The position numbers and the translations under genes were made by a program. From positions 434,001-498,000 of the forward strand of contig NZ_JAKKCJ010000002.1 in the NCBI RefSeq assembly GCF_021726515.1: DNA of 64,000 bases. The letters are read 5' to 3'. Source of the DNA: Vibrio sp. CK2-1 (GTDB taxonomy: Bacteria > Pseudomonadota > Gammaproteobacteria > Enterobacterales > Vibrionaceae). The notes beneath the pieces are model-generated. The model was not told the DNA's origin, made no database searches, and saw only the letters and a list, made by a program, of their open reading frames with translations. Shown here piece after piece: positions 51,635 through 62,406 of this stretch. The stretch's first letter is position 1. Every line of letters starts with the position of its first letter.

Positions 51635-52351
51635 ATGACTGACTTTCCACAGCAGTTTGCTGTCGTGGTGCCAGCCGCCGGGGTTGGTAAACGTATGCAG
51701 GCTAACCATCCTAAGCAGTATTTATCTCTGCACGATAAAACCATTCTTGAGCACACGGTCGAAAACTTATTATCACATCCGCAAATTGAATTGGTAGTGA
51801 TTGCGGTGAGCGACGGCGATGAATATTTCTCAGAGCTTGCCTTAGCCAAAGCTGACAATGTTATCCGAGTCGCTGGTGGGCAAGAGCGTGTTGATTCCGT
51901 TCTTTCAGGGTTGGAATATCTATCTCAAAATCATGCCGACCAATATTCATGGGTAATGGTGCATGATGCTGCGCGTCCTTGTCTAACCCATGGCGATATC
52001 AACAAATTAATTAATCAATGCCAACAAGCGCACCGCGGTGGCATTTTAGCTGCGCCAGTACGTGACACGATGAAACGTTCTTGTGTTCAAAATGGCTTGA
52101 ATACCATTGAGCAAACTGTCGATCGTAGTCAATTATGGCACGCATTAACGCCGCAGCTTTTTCCGCTTATTGAACTAAAATCAGCTTTAGTCGATGGATT
52201 AATTAATCAAAAGGTTATTACTGATGAAGCCTCCGCGATGGAGCTGTCAGGCTACCCACCTTTACTGGTTCAAGGTCGCTCCGATAACCTTAAAGTCACC
52301 CAGCCTGAAGATTTGGCCCTAGCGGAATTTTTCCTATCTCAGCGTAAATAA
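51635..52351 (+). CDS. ispD: 2-C-methyl-D-erythritol 4-phosphate cytidylyltransferase
   Basis: Third step of the MEP isoprenoid pathway, using CTP. The 238-residue protein has [18 protein letters not shown] (nucleotide binding), [20 protein letters not shown] and the C-terminal [13 protein letters not shown]. It follows ftsB by 2 bp and precedes ispF, forming an operon. Confidence 0.97.
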   Translation: MTDFPQQFAVVVPAAGVGKRMQANHPKQYLSLHDKTILEHTVENLLSHPQIELVVIAVSDGDEYFSELALAKADNVIRVAGGQERVDSVLSGLEYLSQNHADQYSWVMVHDAARPCLTHGDINKLINQCQQAHRGGILAAPVRDTMKRSCVQNGLNTIEQTVDRSQLWHALTPQLFPLIELKSALVDGLINQKVITDEASAMELSGYPPLLVQGRSDNLKVTQPEDLALAEFFLSQRK

Positions 52352-52366
52352 ATAATAGGTAATGTA

Positions 52367-52843
52367 ATGATTCGAATCGGTCATGGTTTTGACGTGCATA
52401 AATTTGGTGGCGAAGGCCCAGTTATTATTGGTGGTGTCGCCATTCCTTATGAACAAGGTTTAATTGCTCACTCTGATGGCGATGTTGCGCTGCATGCATT
52501 AACTGATGCTTTACTAGGTGCGATTGCGGCTGGAGATATCGGTAAGCATTTTCCAGATACCGACGATAAATGGAAAGGCGCAGATAGCCGAGCTTTACTA
52601 CGCGAAGTGTATCGCTTTGTTAAGCAGAAAGGTTATGTATTGGGCAATGCAGATGTCACTATTATTGCTCAAGCACCGAAAATGCTGCCATTTATTCAAA
52701 GTATGCGCGAAGCCATCGCCGCTGATTTAGAAACCGATATTGATAATATTAATGTCAAAGCGACCACTACCGAAAAACTGGGTTTTACCGGTCGTAAAGA
52801 AGGCATTGCATGTGAAGCGGTTGCATTAATCGTTCGCCAATAA
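52367..52843 (+). CDS. ispF: 2-C-methyl-D-erythritol 2,4-cyclodiphosphate synthase
   Basis: MEP pathway cyclase producing the cyclodiphosphate. The 158-residue protein has the metal site GFDVHKF (Asp8, His10), [18 protein letters not shown], and the C-terminal [20 protein letters not shown]. Operon partner of ispD. Confidence 0.97.
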   Translation: MIRIGHGFDVHKFGGEGPVIIGGVAIPYEQGLIAHSDGDVALHALTDALLGAIAAGDIGKHFPDTDDKWKGADSRALLREVYRFVKQKGYVLGNADVTIIAQAPKMLPFIQSMREAIAADLETDIDNINVKATTTEKLGFTGRKEGIACEAVALIVRQ

Positions 52844-52871
52844 ATTTTATAAATAAAAAAGATCTTAATTC

Positions 52872-53927
52872 ATGACTGATATTCTAGCGCCATTTGCATA
52901 CTTACTGGGTAAACCTGTTGCTCAAGCCAAACTGAAATCTCAAGCGGAGGATTTTCAAGTCATTGAAGATCTTGGTTTTGAATTTTCTGGTGACGGCGAA
53001 CACTTGATGGTGAGAATTCGTAAGCAAGGTGAAAACACGACCTTCGTTGCCAATGAAATCGCGAGATTGTGTGGCGTGCCATCGAAAAATGTCGGTTGGG
53101 CAGGTTTAAAAGATCGCCATGCCGTGACTGAGCAATGGTTAAGCGTTCACCTACCAAAGCCGGATATGAGTTTTGATGCTAAAGCTTTGGAGCAACAGTA
53201 CCCAAGTATTAAAGTGCTTGAGACCGCTCGTCATAATAAAAAACTGCGCCCGGGTGATCTGATTGGTAATCAATTCGTGATTCGTCTGGTTGATGTGACG
53301 GATGTTAACGATGTGATTGAGCGTCTAGAAAAGATCAAACAAAGTGGCGTGCCAAACTACTACGGTTCACAACGTTTTGGTCGTGATGGTAATAATTTGG
53401 CGGAAGCTCGTCGTTGGGGGCGTGATAATGTGCGCACTCGCAATCAAAATAAACGCAGCATGTATCTATCGACCGCACGTTCTTGGATCTTCAATCATAT
53501 TTTGTCTCATCGAATTGAAAATGGCTTGTTTAACCAACTGGTTGAAGGCGATTTAGTTCAAAACTCTCAAGGCGAATTACTGACCGTAGAAGCGGATACG
53601 CTAGAATCATTACAATCTCAACTTGAACAAGGCAGCGTATTTTTAACTTCAGCATTGGCGGGGGATAACGCGCTTCCAACTCAGAGCTTAGCACAACAAC
53701 TTGAAAATCAATTTCTAGATGCCGAAGAAGATTTAATGAAGCTTATCCGTGGTAACCGTATGCGCCATGATCGCCGTGTAGTGGGATTAAAAGCCGATAA
53801 CATGAATTGGCAAGTTGATGGCAGCGATGTTGTAGTGTCATTTTCTCTACCAGCAGGATGCTTTGCTACCTCGATTTTAAGAGAAGTGGCTGATGCGGTT
53901 GAAGTAGAGCGCGTTTACGCAGACTAG
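52872..53927 (+). CDS. truD: tRNA pseudouridine(13) synthase TruD
   Basis: Makes pseudouridine 13 in tRNA-Glu. The 351-residue protein has the motif WAGLKDRHAVTEQW (catalytic Asp), NYYGSQRFGRDGNN, and an inserted TruD-specific domain (residues about 155-300). Conserved order ispF-truD-surE. Confidence 0.96.
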   Translation: MTDILAPFAYLLGKPVAQAKLKSQAEDFQVIEDLGFEFSGDGEHLMVRIRKQGENTTFVANEIARLCGVPSKNVGWAGLKDRHAVTEQWLSVHLPKPDMSFDAKALEQQYPSIKVLETARHNKKLRPGDLIGNQFVIRLVDVTDVNDVIERLEKIKQSGVPNYYGSQRFGRDGNNLAEARRWGRDNVRTRNQNKRSMYLSTARSWIFNHILSHRIENGLFNQLVEGDLVQNSQGELLTVEADTLESLQSQLEQGSVFLTSALAGDNALPTQSLAQQLENQFLDAEEDLMKLIRGNRMRHDRRVVGLKADNMNWQVDGSDVVVSFSLPAGCFATSILREVADAVEVERVYAD

Positions 53928-53951
53928 CATCAGGTTCAACAAGGAAGAACA

Positions 53952-54695
53952 ATGAAAATATTATTAAGTAACGATGATGGTGTGAATGCTCAGGGGATCA
54001 ATACGTTAGCCGAAGTATTGTCAGAGATCGCTGAGATCATCATTGTGGCACCGGATCGTAATCGATCTGGTGCTTCAAATTCATTAACATTAGAAACACC
54101 ACTTCGCGTGACACAAGTTCGCCCGAATGTATATTCTGTGCAAGGGACTCCGACCGATTGTGTCCACTTTGCTTTAAATGAATTATTAAAGTCGGATATG
54201 CCCGATTTAGTGGTTTCAGGGATCAATCATGGTGCAAACCTAGGTGATGACGTGTTGTATTCCGGTACGGTTGCGGCGGCAATGGAAGGGCATTTTCTTG
54301 GTGTTCAATCGATAGCTATTTCGCTGGTGGGGAAAACCCATTTTGATACTGCGGCACAAATTGCTAAAGATCTGGTTTTACAGCATGTGAAGAACCCGGT
54401 TCCGGCTAATCATTTGATCAGCGTTAATGTACCGGATTTAGCACTCGATCAGCTTGGGGCGACTCGAGTCACTCGACTTGGTGCTCGTCATCATGCGGAA
54501 GATATGATTAAACAAAAAGATCCGCGCGGTGCTGATATCTATTGGCTTGGTCCTCCGGGAAAAGAAGCGGATGCGGGTGAAGGTACCGATTTCTATGCCA
54601 TAGAAAAAGGCGAGGTGTCGATTACGCCATTACGCGTTGATCTTACGGCACATGAAGCGATAGAAAAAATGAAACACTGGGTTAGCCCAAAATAA
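53952..54695 (+). CDS. surE: 5'/3'-nucleotidase SurE
   Basis: Metal-dependent nucleotidase/polyphosphatase of stationary phase. The 247-residue protein has [13 protein letters not shown] (metal Asp8, Asp9), [15 protein letters not shown] and [22 protein letters not shown]. It belongs to the surE-pcm-nlpD-rpoS cluster. Confidence 0.97.
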   Translation: MKILLSNDDGVNAQGINTLAEVLSEIAEIIIVAPDRNRSGASNSLTLETPLRVTQVRPNVYSVQGTPTDCVHFALNELLKSDMPDLVVSGINHGANLGDDVLYSGTVAAAMEGHFLGVQSIAISLVGKTHFDTAAQIAKDLVLQHVKNPVPANHLISVNVPDLALDQLGATRVTRLGARHHAEDMIKQKDPRGADIYWLGPPGKEADAGEGTDFYAIEKGEVSITPLRVDLTAHEAIEKMKHWVSPK

Positions 54696-54710
54696 ACATC
54701 ACAGGCAATA

Positions 54711-55337
54711 ATGAAGAATATCAAAGCAGATCAACTCGTCTCTATTTTGCAGCACAAAGGCATTCAAGATCCTCAACTTCTAGAGGTAATGAGAAGCTTG
54801 CCCCGCGAGTACTTCTTATCTGAAGCAATGCGTCATCAAGCCTATGATAATAATGCGCTGCCTATCGGGGCCGGTCAGACTATCTCTCAGCCTTATATCG
54901 TGGCAAAAATGACCGAACTATTGAATTTAAAACCCAATAGTCGAGTACTAGAAGTTGGCACGGGATCGGGTTATCAAACCGCGGTACTGTCAAAAATGGT
55001 TGATCATGTTTATTCAATAGAACGCATTAAGTCCTTACAGTGGGATGCCAAGCGTCGTTTGAAACATTTAGATATTTACAATGTCTCAACTAAGCATGGT
55101 GACGGCTGGCAAGGTTGGCCATCGAAAGGTCCATTTGATGCGATTATTGTCACGGCGGCGGCTTCTCATCTGCCGCAAGCGTTAGTTGACCAATTAGCTG
55201 ATGGCGGCGTTTTGGTGGTGCCAATAGGTGATGAACATCAAGAATTGATAAAAATAGAAAAGAAAGCAGGGGAGTGTATTTCTACTTTGGTAGAAGTCGT
55301 TCGTTTTGTCCCTCTAATCGCGGGCGATTTAGCCTAA
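54711..55337 (+). CDS. pcm: Protein-L-isoaspartate O-methyltransferase
   Basis: Repairs isoaspartyl residues in aged proteins using SAM. The 208-residue protein has [16 protein letters not shown], the SAM-binding [15 protein letters not shown], and DAIIVTAAA with the family's C-terminal [11 protein letters not shown]. It is 15 bp after surE. Confidence 0.97.
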   Translation: MKNIKADQLVSILQHKGIQDPQLLEVMRSLPREYFLSEAMRHQAYDNNALPIGAGQTISQPYIVAKMTELLNLKPNSRVLEVGTGSGYQTAVLSKMVDHVYSIERIKSLQWDAKRRLKHLDIYNVSTKHGDGWQGWPSKGPFDAIIVTAAASHLPQALVDQLADGGVLVVPIGDEHQELIKIEKKAGECISTLVEVVRFVPLIAGDLA

Positions 55338-55356
55338 TAAACGAAAGGTACTCAGG

Positions 55357-56160
55357 TTGTTGTCGATAAGAAATACACTAATTGCTTTGTTTTTTCTCAC
55401 TTTTTTAGCAGCGTGTTCATTGAACCCAGCTAAAAATGATCGTGGTAGCTATAAGGGTAGTTACTACGTCGTTGAAAAAGGTGATTCGGTTTACTTAATT
55501 TCTTATCTCGCCGATAAAAATGTTAATGACATCATTAGCTTCAACCACCTAAAGCCCCCTTATACCATTCACCCAGGTCAAAAATTAAACTTATGGCGTC
55601 CGGTTTATATCCCGCCAGCATTTGATGGTACTGGCGCTGGAGATAGCCAAGTAGCCTCAACTTCTACGACTAAAGTGGCACAAAAACAGAACACTTCCCC
55701 AGTTGTGCAATCACAGTCAAAGGAGTATGTTGAACCTCAAGCAACACAAAATAATAATAAACCTGTCACACAATCGACATCGAGTAATGACAAGGTAGAA
55801 CGCTGGGTGTGGCCAACAAGAGGACGAGTCATTAGCAAGTTCTCAGTCGGTGACCAAGGTAACAAAGGGATAGATATCGCAGGGCAACGAGGACAGGACG
55901 TAGTATCAACCGCAGCAGGTGTTGTGGTGTATGCTGGCAATGCACTTCGAGGTTATGGGAACCTGATTATTATTAAACATAATGATGAGTATCTCAGCGC
56001 TTATGCTCATAACGATAGTTTATTGATAACAGAAGGTCAGTCTGTAAAAACTGGCCAGAAAATTGCATCGATGGGAAGTACGGGCACCAATAGTGTTCGC
56101 CTACACTTCGAAATTCGATACAAAGGTAAGTCAGTCAATCCAGAAAACTACTTGGAGTAG
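55357..56160 (+). CDS. nlpD: Amidase activator NlpD (LysM-LytM lipoprotein)
   Basis: Outer-membrane lipoprotein that activates cell-division amidase AmiC. The 267-residue protein starts at a TTG (55357) with an AAAGG RBS 9 nt upstream; no ATG is available. It has a signal peptide with lipobox LAAC (Cys20), a LysM domain (YYVVEKGDSVYLISYLADK, about 33-77), a Gln/Ser/Thr-rich linker and a C-terminal LytM domain. That domain lacks the HxxxD metal ligands (GNKGIDIAGQ) but keeps RLHFEIR, as in NlpD. It is much shorter than E. coli (379). Promoters for rpoS commonly lie in this gene. Confidence 0.94.
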   Translation: MLSIRNTLIALFFLTFLAACSLNPAKNDRGSYKGSYYVVEKGDSVYLISYLADKNVNDIISFNHLKPPYTIHPGQKLNLWRPVYIPPAFDGTGAGDSQVASTSTTKVAQKQNTSPVVQSQSKEYVEPQATQNNNKPVTQSTSSNDKVERWVWPTRGRVISKFSVGDQGNKGIDIAGQRGQDVVSTAAGVVVYAGNALRGYGNLIIIKHNDEYLSAYAHNDSLLITEGQSVKTGQKIASMGSTGTNSVRLHFEIRYKGKSVNPENYLE

Positions 56161-56247
56161 ACCTATTTGGGAATGACGAGACTTACAATAATGACATATT
56201 AAGTTGTTATGTCTTGCTAAAACTTTATTCGCCAAGGGGAGGCGCTT

Positions 56248-57219
56248 ATGAGTATCAGCAATGCAGTAACCAAAATAAACGACATCGATGATTCTGAATT
56301 TGATGTTGAGGCTCTTGCAGCCGAAGCGGTTTCACAAAAAGCAGAAGCCAAAGAAGAGTATGAAGTTTCGGCCAAAAGCCTTGATGCGACTCAGCTTTAT
56401 CTAAGTGAAATCGGTTTTTCTCCACTCTTAACGGCTGAAGAAGAAGTACTTTATGCTCGTCGAGCACTTCGCGGTGATGCAGCAGCACGCAAGCGTATGA
56501 TCGAAAGTAACTTACGTCTAGTCGTTAAGATTTCTCGCCGTTATAACAGCCGTGGTTTAGCACTACTTGACCTGATTGAAGAAGGTAATTTAGGTCTGAT
56601 CCGTGCGGTAGAAAAATTCGACCCAGAACGTGGTTTCCGTTTTTCTACGTATGCAACTTGGTGGATTCGTCAGACCATCGAACGCGCTTTAATGAATCAA
56701 ACACGCACCATTAGATTGCCTATCCATGTTGTGAAAGAGCTGAATATCTATTTGCGTACGGCTCGTGAGTTAGCACAAAAGCTAGACCATGAACCAACCG
56801 CAGAAGAAATTGCTTTCCAACTTGATAAGCCTGTGGAAGATGTCAGCAAAATGCTGCGTTTGAATGAGCGTGTAAGCTCAGTTGATACTCCTATTGGTGG
56901 CGATGGCGATAAAGCGCTGTTGGATATCATTCCTGATATTAACAACTCAGACCCTGAAGTCTCGACCCAAGATAACGATATTAAGTCGTCGTTGATTGAT
57001 TGGTTAGATGAGCTTAATCCGAAACAAAAAGAAGTCTTGGCACGCCGCTTCGGTCTTTTAGGCTATGAGCCATCAACTTTGGAAGAGGTTGGCCGTGAGA
57101 TTAACTTAACTCGTGAACGTGTTCGTCAGATCCAAGTGGAAGGCCTACGTCGTTTAAGAGAGATTTTAATGAAGCAAGGTTTGAGCATGGAATCATTATT
57201 CGATGCTGAGTATGAATAA
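56248..57219 (+). CDS. rpoS: RNA polymerase sigma factor RpoS
   Basis: General stress and stationary-phase sigma factor. The 323-residue protein has region 1.2 ([21 protein letters not shown]), region 2 ([59 protein letters not shown]), region 3, and the region 4 helix-turn-helix ending [32 protein letters not shown] 7 bp upstream. Ends in a clear terminator. Confidence 0.98.
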   Translation: MSISNAVTKINDIDDSEFDVEALAAEAVSQKAEAKEEYEVSAKSLDATQLYLSEIGFSPLLTAEEEVLYARRALRGDAAARKRMIESNLRLVVKISRRYNSRGLALLDLIEEGNLGLIRAVEKFDPERGFRFSTYATWWIRQTIERALMNQTRTIRLPIHVVKELNIYLRTARELAQKLDHEPTAEEIAFQLDKPVEDVSKMLRLNERVSSVDTPIGGDGDKALLDIIPDINNSDPEVSTQDNDIKSSLIDWLDELNPKQKEVLARRFGLLGYEPSTLEEVGREINLTRERVRQIQVEGLRRLREILMKQGLSMESLFDAEYE

Positions 57220-57250
57220 TTCATTTATTTATAAGATGAGCAGATAAAAT

Positions 57251-57286
57251 AAAGGGAAGCCACGGTGGCTTCCCTTTTATTTTTTG
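57251..57286 (+). terminator. Rho-independent terminator of rpoS
   Basis: AAAGGGAAGCCA / TGGCTTCCCTTT perfect 12-bp stem with a 3-nt loop and T run. Confidence 0.93.
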
Positions 57287-57320
57287 AGTTAATTTAGTTT
57301 CTAGTTTCTAGAAGGAGCAT

Positions 57321-57404
57321 GTTCGTGGCTCGTATCTCGGCCGCTGCGCTGCTCGTTTCTCGATAAAGCGTTTTCTTTTCCGAGCCACGAGAAACGAGAT
57401 CCCG
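57321..57404 (-). repeat. Dispersed repeat copy 3 (rpoS-mutS spacer)
   Basis: About 84 bp, inverted relative to copy 2. It shares GCTCGTTTCTCGA (57351-57363) and CGAGCCACGAGAA (57381-57393) as exact 13-mers. It is flanked by perfect 10-bp direct repeats CTAGTTTCTA at 57301-57310 and 57412-57421; the right one overlaps the mutS stop codon. Confidence 0.8.
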
Positions 57405-57418
57405 TTTTTTACTAGTTT

Positions 57419-60016
57419 CTAGGACATTAAGTTTTTAAGACGGTATAAGGCATCCAATGCTTCCCTTGGGCTCATATCATCTGGATTAATCTGTGTTAAT
57501 GCTTGTTCCACTTCACTGATTTCAGGAATCAAACTTAGCTGCTGCTCAACGGTTTGAGTTTGCATGTTTAGTGCCGTCTGAGCTGAATTACCTTGTTCTG
57601 CTTTTTGGTGACCAAGCGCTTCTAATTGTTGCAGTTTAGCCTTAGCTTGTTTAATCACTGATTTTGGCACGCCAGCTAAACTGGCTACCGCAAGCCCATA
57701 AGATTTACTCGCAGCACCTTCTTGAACCGCGTGCATAAAGGCAATGCTATCACCGTGTTCAATCGCATCTAAATGCACATTTGCTAGGTGAGCGATTTGG
57801 TTTGGTAGCTCTGTTAATTCAAAGTAGTGCGTGGCAAATAAGGTCATGGCGTTAATTTTAGTGGCTAACCAATCGGCACTGGCCCACGCTAATGACAGAC
57901 CATCATAAGTACTGGTCCCGCGACCAATTTCATCCATCAAAACTAAGCTGTTTTTAGTAGCGTTATGTAAGATATTGGCGGTTTCAGTCATTTCTACCAT
58001 GAAGGTTGAGCGACCAGATGCCAGATCATCTTGCGCGCCAATTCGAGTAAAGATGCGATCTATCGAACCTATGGTCGCCGCTTCCGCTGGCACATAGCTG
58101 CCAATGTGCGCCAATAAAGCAATCAATGCCGTTTGACGCATATAAGTTGATTTACCGCCCATGTTTGGACCGGTAATGATCAACATTTGGCGCTTAGCAT
58201 TTAGCTCTACTGGGTTGGCAATAAATGGCACATCTAGCACTTGCTCAACCACCGGGTGGCGACCGGCATCAATATGTAGCTCAGCATTATCGGTCAGTGT
58301 TGGGCGGCAGTAGTTGAGCGAATCAGCACGTTCCGCGAGATTTTGTAATACGTCTAATTGAGATAAAGAGGCTGCCAATTCTTGCAAACGTTCTAGATGT
58401 GGCATTAATAAATCAAAGAGTTCTTCCCACAAACGTTTCTCTAACGCTAGCGCCTTTGATTTTGAATTAAGCACTTTGTCTTCATGCTCTTTTAATTCAG
58501 GGATAATGTAACGTTCAGCATTTTTTAAAGTCTGGCGACGAACATAATGAGGCGGTACTAAGTGACTTTGCCCACGACTGACTTGGATGAAAAAGCCATG
58601 CACATTGTTATAGCCAACTTTTAAGCTATCGATACCGTGACGTTCGCGTTCTTCTGCTTCCATCTTGTCGAGGTATTCGGTCGCACCATCGGCTAAGTTA
58701 CGCAGTTCATCCAATTCCGCATGATACCCTTCCGCCAATACACCGCCATCGCGGATCACCACAGGCGGATTTTCTTTAATAGCACGTTCAAGTAGTGAAC
58801 AAATCTCATCCACCGGTAAGCAAGCTTTAGCCAGTTTTTGTAGATGATGGTGCTGGAAGCTTTGGGTAATACTGCTTAATTCAGGCAATTGTTGCATGGC
58901 ATTACGTAAGCGAGCTAAGTCACGTGGACGAGCTGAACGTAGAGCTAAACGCGCTAAAATACGTTCAATATCGCCAATGCTTTTTAGACTAGGGTGCAGT
59001 TCGGTAAAGTAGGCGTTGTCTTTAATTTCAGTAATAGCGTCAAGGCGTTGGTTAAGCATGTCGTTATTACGCATTGGCTGATGTAACCAACGTTTGAACA
59101 TGCGGCTACCCATTGGCGTGGCAGTTTTATCGAGTACTTCCGCTAGAGTATTATCAGTGCCGCCGGCTAAATTGTGGGTAATTTCTAAGTTACGGCGAGT
59201 GGCTGCATCTAAGATCACTGAGTCATCTTGGCGATCAAACGTTAAAGAACGAATATGTGGTAAAGCGGTACGCTGAGTATCTTTAACATACTGAATCAAA
59301 CATCCAGCAGCGCATAAACCAAGCTTGGCATTTTCAACCCCAAAACCAACTAGGTCTTTGGTGCCAAATTGCATATTAAGTTGTTGCTTCGCGGTATTGA
59401 GTTCAAATTCCCAAATCGGGCGGCGACGTTGACCTTTTGATTTTTCAAGCAAAGACATCGCTTGTAAATCTTCTGGGTATAACAACTCTTTCGGCGAGGT
59501 TCGTTGCAGCTCGGCTTGCATCGCTTCTAGGGTTTCGGGCTCGCACAATTGAAAGCGGCCAGATGTCATATCTAACGTGGCATAGCCAAATTTTTCATCT
59601 TGCTGGTAAATGGCGGCAACTAGGTTATCAATACGCTCAGGTAGTAGCGCTTCATCGGTCACCGTTCCCGGCGTGACAATGCGGACTACTTTACGCTCAA
59701 CTGGGCCTTTGCTGGTGGCAGGATCGCCAACTTGTTCACAAATGGCCACTGATTCACCAAGTTGAACTAATTTGGCTAGGTAGCCTTCGACAGCGTGAAA
59801 AGGAACACCAGCCATCGGAATCGGTTCGCCAGCAGAAGCGCCACGCTTAGTTAAAGAAATATCCAATAATTGCGAAGCGCGTTTGGCGTCATCGTAGAAT
59901 AATTCATAGAAATCACCCATACGGTAAAACAGCAAAATATCTGGATTTTCTGCCTTTAAACGCAAGTACTGCTGCATCATTGGAGTATGAGTTTCTGATT
60001 TGGCCACGCTTACCAC
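57419..60016 (-). CDS. mutS: DNA mismatch repair protein MutS
   Basis: Mismatch-recognising ATPase. The 865-residue protein has the mismatch-binding N-terminus ([31 protein letters not shown] with the Phe-x-Glu), IAICEQ-like [17 protein letters not shown], the core, Walker [21 protein letters not shown] and [12 protein letters not shown]. No ATG is available: translation starts at a GTG, at 60016 or 60007. The predicted promoter (60318-60346) puts a MITE-like element in the 5' leader. Confidence 0.95.
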   Translation of the reverse strand: MVSVAKSETHTPMMQQYLRLKAENPDILLFYRMGDFYELFYDDAKRASQLLDISLTKRGASAGEPIPMAGVPFHAVEGYLAKLVQLGESVAICEQVGDPATSKGPVERKVVRIVTPGTVTDEALLPERIDNLVAAIYQQDEKFGYATLDMTSGRFQLCEPETLEAMQAELQRTSPKELLYPEDLQAMSLLEKSKGQRRRPIWEFELNTAKQQLNMQFGTKDLVGFGVENAKLGLCAAGCLIQYVKDTQRTALPHIRSLTFDRQDDSVILDAATRRNLEITHNLAGGTDNTLAEVLDKTATPMGSRMFKRWLHQPMRNNDMLNQRLDAITEIKDNAYFTELHPSLKSIGDIERILARLALRSARPRDLARLRNAMQQLPELSSITQSFQHHHLQKLAKACLPVDEICSLLERAIKENPPVVIRDGGVLAEGYHAELDELRNLADGATEYLDKMEAEERERHGIDSLKVGYNNVHGFFIQVSRGQSHLVPPHYVRRQTLKNAERYIIPELKEHEDKVLNSKSKALALEKRLWEELFDLLMPHLERLQELAASLSQLDVLQNLAERADSLNYCRPTLTDNAELHIDAGRHPVVEQVLDVPFIANPVELNAKRQMLIITGPNMGGKSTYMRQTALIALLAHIGSYVPAEAATIGSIDRIFTRIGAQDDLASGRSTFMVEMTETANILHNATKNSLVLMDEIGRGTSTYDGLSLAWASADWLATKINAMTLFATHYFELTELPNQIAHLANVHLDAIEHGDSIAFMHAVQEGAASKSYGLAVASLAGVPKSVIKQAKAKLQQLEALGHQKAEQGNSAQTALNMQTQTVEQQLSLIPEISEVEQALTQINPDDMSPREALDALYRLKNLMS

Positions 60017-60040
60017 CCGAGGTTGTGTTGAAAATTATTA

Positions 60041-60309
60041 ATATACCCAAGTAACTTCAAGATGCGAGTTTCAGCAAGAATAAAACAAGCTTTAGGCAAG
60101 GCAAATTGAACATGATCATAGTTATTCTATATCTGTTCAATTTAACGCAGCATAAAGCTTGTTTTAACTTGCCCTTCGGGAGCTTCATCCAAACCTTTAT
60201 GCCGCGTCAGATTGGTTTGAAAGGTGCTTACATTCCTTCGCCAATCTTCCTTGCCTAAAGGTCTGGATGATAGCTCTGAATTCTGCATCTTGAAGTCACT
60301 TGGGTATAT
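60041..60309. mobile_element. MITE-like palindromic element upstream of mutS
   Basis: A 269-bp non-coding element with 24-25-bp terminal inverted repeats (60041-60065 and 60285-60309; one mismatch in the arms). Inside are nested inverted repeats: 60082-60094 with 60153-60165, 60103-60112 with 60134-60143, and a second module with CATCCA...TGGATG and AGATTGG...CCAATCT arms. No transposase is present, so mobility would need help in trans. The TA-rich ends leave the target duplication unclear. Confidence 0.8.
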
Positions 60310-60317
60310 AGCCCGAC

Positions 60318-60346
60318 ATGATATTTTTCATACCAGTAGAAAGCAA
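60318..60346 (-). promoter_or_regulatory. Candidate mutS promoter
   Basis: On the minus strand TTGCTT (60341-60346), exactly 17 bp, then TATCAT (60318-60323). It lies between the transporter terminator and the MITE-like element and would give a leader of about 295 nt spanning that element. Confidence 0.5.
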
Positions 60347-60348
60347 TG

Positions 60349-60383
60349 AAAATGGCCCAGTTCAAGTGAAGTGGGCCATTTTT
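60349..60383. terminator. Bidirectional terminator after the TRAP permease
   Basis: AAAATGGCCCA / TGGGCCATTTT stem (60349-60359 with 60372-60382) with A and T runs; it separates the transporter pair from mutS. Confidence 0.85.
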
Positions 60384-60424
60384 AATACGGGGTTAAGTTT
60401 TATATTTACGATTTAATCGTTCAT

Positions 60425-62314
60425 TTAAGTTAATGCGGGTTCTGCTCGCTTAGCATTAAGCAGAATAATCACCGCGACAATAGCAATGCAAACTAAGCGA
60501 TAAATATCGTCTGTAAATAAGATCCCTAGTGCAAGGATCAGTAGTAAGCCACGTTCTATTGCATTTAATGGTTTAACTAAGCGACCCTCGATTCCTCCGG
60601 CAAAGGCAAAAATCAGACCTAATGTGCTGATCACGCCAATAAAGAAGTGAGTCAGTTCACCATCAAGCCAAATTAAGCCGGAGAACGCCATCATGGCTGG
60701 AATAATGAAGAAGCCTTGTGCCAGTTTGAATGCTTGAATAGCAGACTTCATTGGTGAAGCTCCTGCAATTCCAGCTCCCGCAAAAGCAGCTAATGCAATA
60801 GGAGGAGTGACGTTAGAGGTTTGAGATAACCAGAACACAATCATGTGCGCAGTTAATAGCCCTAAACCAAAATCATTGAGCGCAGGCACCGCCATCACAG
60901 ACAGTACGATATAGGCCGCTGTAACAGGAAGCCCCATGCCTAAGATCACCGCAGCAATTGCAATCAAACCTAATGCAGACCACAAGTAGCCGCCAGAGAG
61001 CGCAATTAAGAACTGAGTAAATTGCAAGCCTATCCCCGTTTGACCAACCACGCCAACAACGATACCTGCGGTGGCACAGGCAATTGAAATCGGTACTGCC
61101 GAGATCGCGCCTTCTTTTAGTCCTTGTAGAAATACAGGGAAAGTAATACGGCTGTGTTTTCTTAACATCGCCGCCACTAAAATTGCCGCGCATCCTGCAA
61201 TACCAACCAAGACCGGCGAGTAGCTCATCAATAACAAGGTAGTAATGAAGATTAGCGGCACTAAGAAATGCCAGCCATTTTTCATTACCACGCCGATTTT
61301 ATCTGTCACGCTCATGCCCTGTAGACCTAGCTTACAAGCCATTAAATGCACATAAAGTAGGGTACTGACAAAGTAGAGAATCGCTGGGGCAATCGACACC
61401 AGTAAAATGTCGCTGTAGGGAATGCCGGTAAATTGCGCCATCACAAAAGCGCCGGCTCCCATCACTGGTGGCATGATTTGCCCTCCGGTTGATGCCGCCG
61501 CCTCTATGCCTGCCGCTTGTTCTGGTTTATAGCCGAGCTTTTTCATCATAGGAATGGTTAAAGCGCCGGTTGTTACTGTATTGGCAATGGCTGAACCAGA
61601 AATCGAACCTAGTGCAGCAGAAGCTAAAACACTCGCCTTGGCTGGGCCGCCGCGGTACTTGCCCGCAATCGCAAACGCGGCATCAATAAAAAATTGGCCA
61701 GCGCCAGTTACTTGTAAAAATGCGCCAAATAGCACGAACATAAACACTACCCCAGCGGCAATCGCGAGTGGGGCACCGAATACACCGTTGGTAGAGAAAA
61801 TATGAAAGCGGATCACTTCTTCAAGTGAGAAACCTTTACTGGCAACACCAGATGGTAGGGCGTCGCCAAAGAAAGCGTAGGCTAAAAATAACCCTGCGAT
61901 AAACACCATGACAAAGCCTACGGTGCGGCGAGTGGCTTCTAGTAATGCCACGATCAAAATCACGCCCGCAAGTTGGTCGATAGGTTGTAATCCATCGAGT
62001 AAAAAGCTGATGTCATCGTAGTCAAAAATACTGATTTGATAAGTCGCCCAGCAAGTCGCCACAATTAACACAATATCAATCAGGCGTGAGCATAAATAAA
62101 GCCCAATTGGTTTATTTTCTGGTTTAAGTAATGGGTAGAGTAAGAAAGCTAAAGTTAGGATCCAAGCTAAGTGAATAGGTCGAAAAATAGGGGCGGATAA
62201 AGTGGGTTGTAGACCTTGCCATACTTGAAAAACAGATAAGCCAACAGCGACCGCCGCAGCAAAATAGACAAAACCATCAGTGACGGTTTGACTAAGCGGT
62301 TTGGATTGTGTCAT
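60425..62314 (-). CDS. TRAP transporter fused permease (4TM/12TM)
   Basis: Single polypeptide carrying both the small (DctQ-like, first about 150 residues) and large (DctM-like) TRAP membrane subunits. About 17-18 hydrophobic segments are visible in 629 residues. Conserved DctM-type motifs include SGSAIANTVTTGALTIPMMKKLGY, EAAASTGGQIMPPVMGAGAFV and GMGLPVTAAYIVLSVMAVPAL. Fused permeases normally pair with a TAXI receptor, encoded just upstream here. Sodium-driven uptake of organic acids is the family theme; the substrate is not known. Confidence 0.93.
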   Translation of the reverse strand: MTQSKPLSQTVTDGFVYFAAAVAVGLSVFQVWQGLQPTLSAPIFRPIHLAWILTLAFLLYPLLKPENKPIGLYLCSRLIDIVLIVATCWATYQISIFDYDDISFLLDGLQPIDQLAGVILIVALLEATRRTVGFVMVFIAGLFLAYAFFGDALPSGVASKGFSLEEVIRFHIFSTNGVFGAPLAIAAGVVFMFVLFGAFLQVTGAGQFFIDAAFAIAGKYRGGPAKASVLASAALGSISGSAIANTVTTGALTIPMMKKLGYKPEQAAGIEAAASTGGQIMPPVMGAGAFVMAQFTGIPYSDILLVSIAPAILYFVSTLLYVHLMACKLGLQGMSVTDKIGVVMKNGWHFLVPLIFITTLLLMSYSPVLVGIAGCAAILVAAMLRKHSRITFPVFLQGLKEGAISAVPISIACATAGIVVGVVGQTGIGLQFTQFLIALSGGYLWSALGLIAIAAVILGMGLPVTAAYIVLSVMAVPALNDFGLGLLTAHMIVFWLSQTSNVTPPIALAAFAGAGIAGASPMKSAIQAFKLAQGFFIIPAMMAFSGLIWLDGELTHFFIGVISTLGLIFAFAGGIEGRLVKPLNAIERGLLLILALGILFTDDIYRLVCIAIVAVIILLNAKRAEPALT

Positions 62315-62406
62315 TTCAAACTCCGTATGAAAAAACCAGATTCATTATTGAAACGTTTAAAGGGAAAGCGGCAACAGTCATATTGCCGCTTAGGTAGATA
62401 AAGAAG

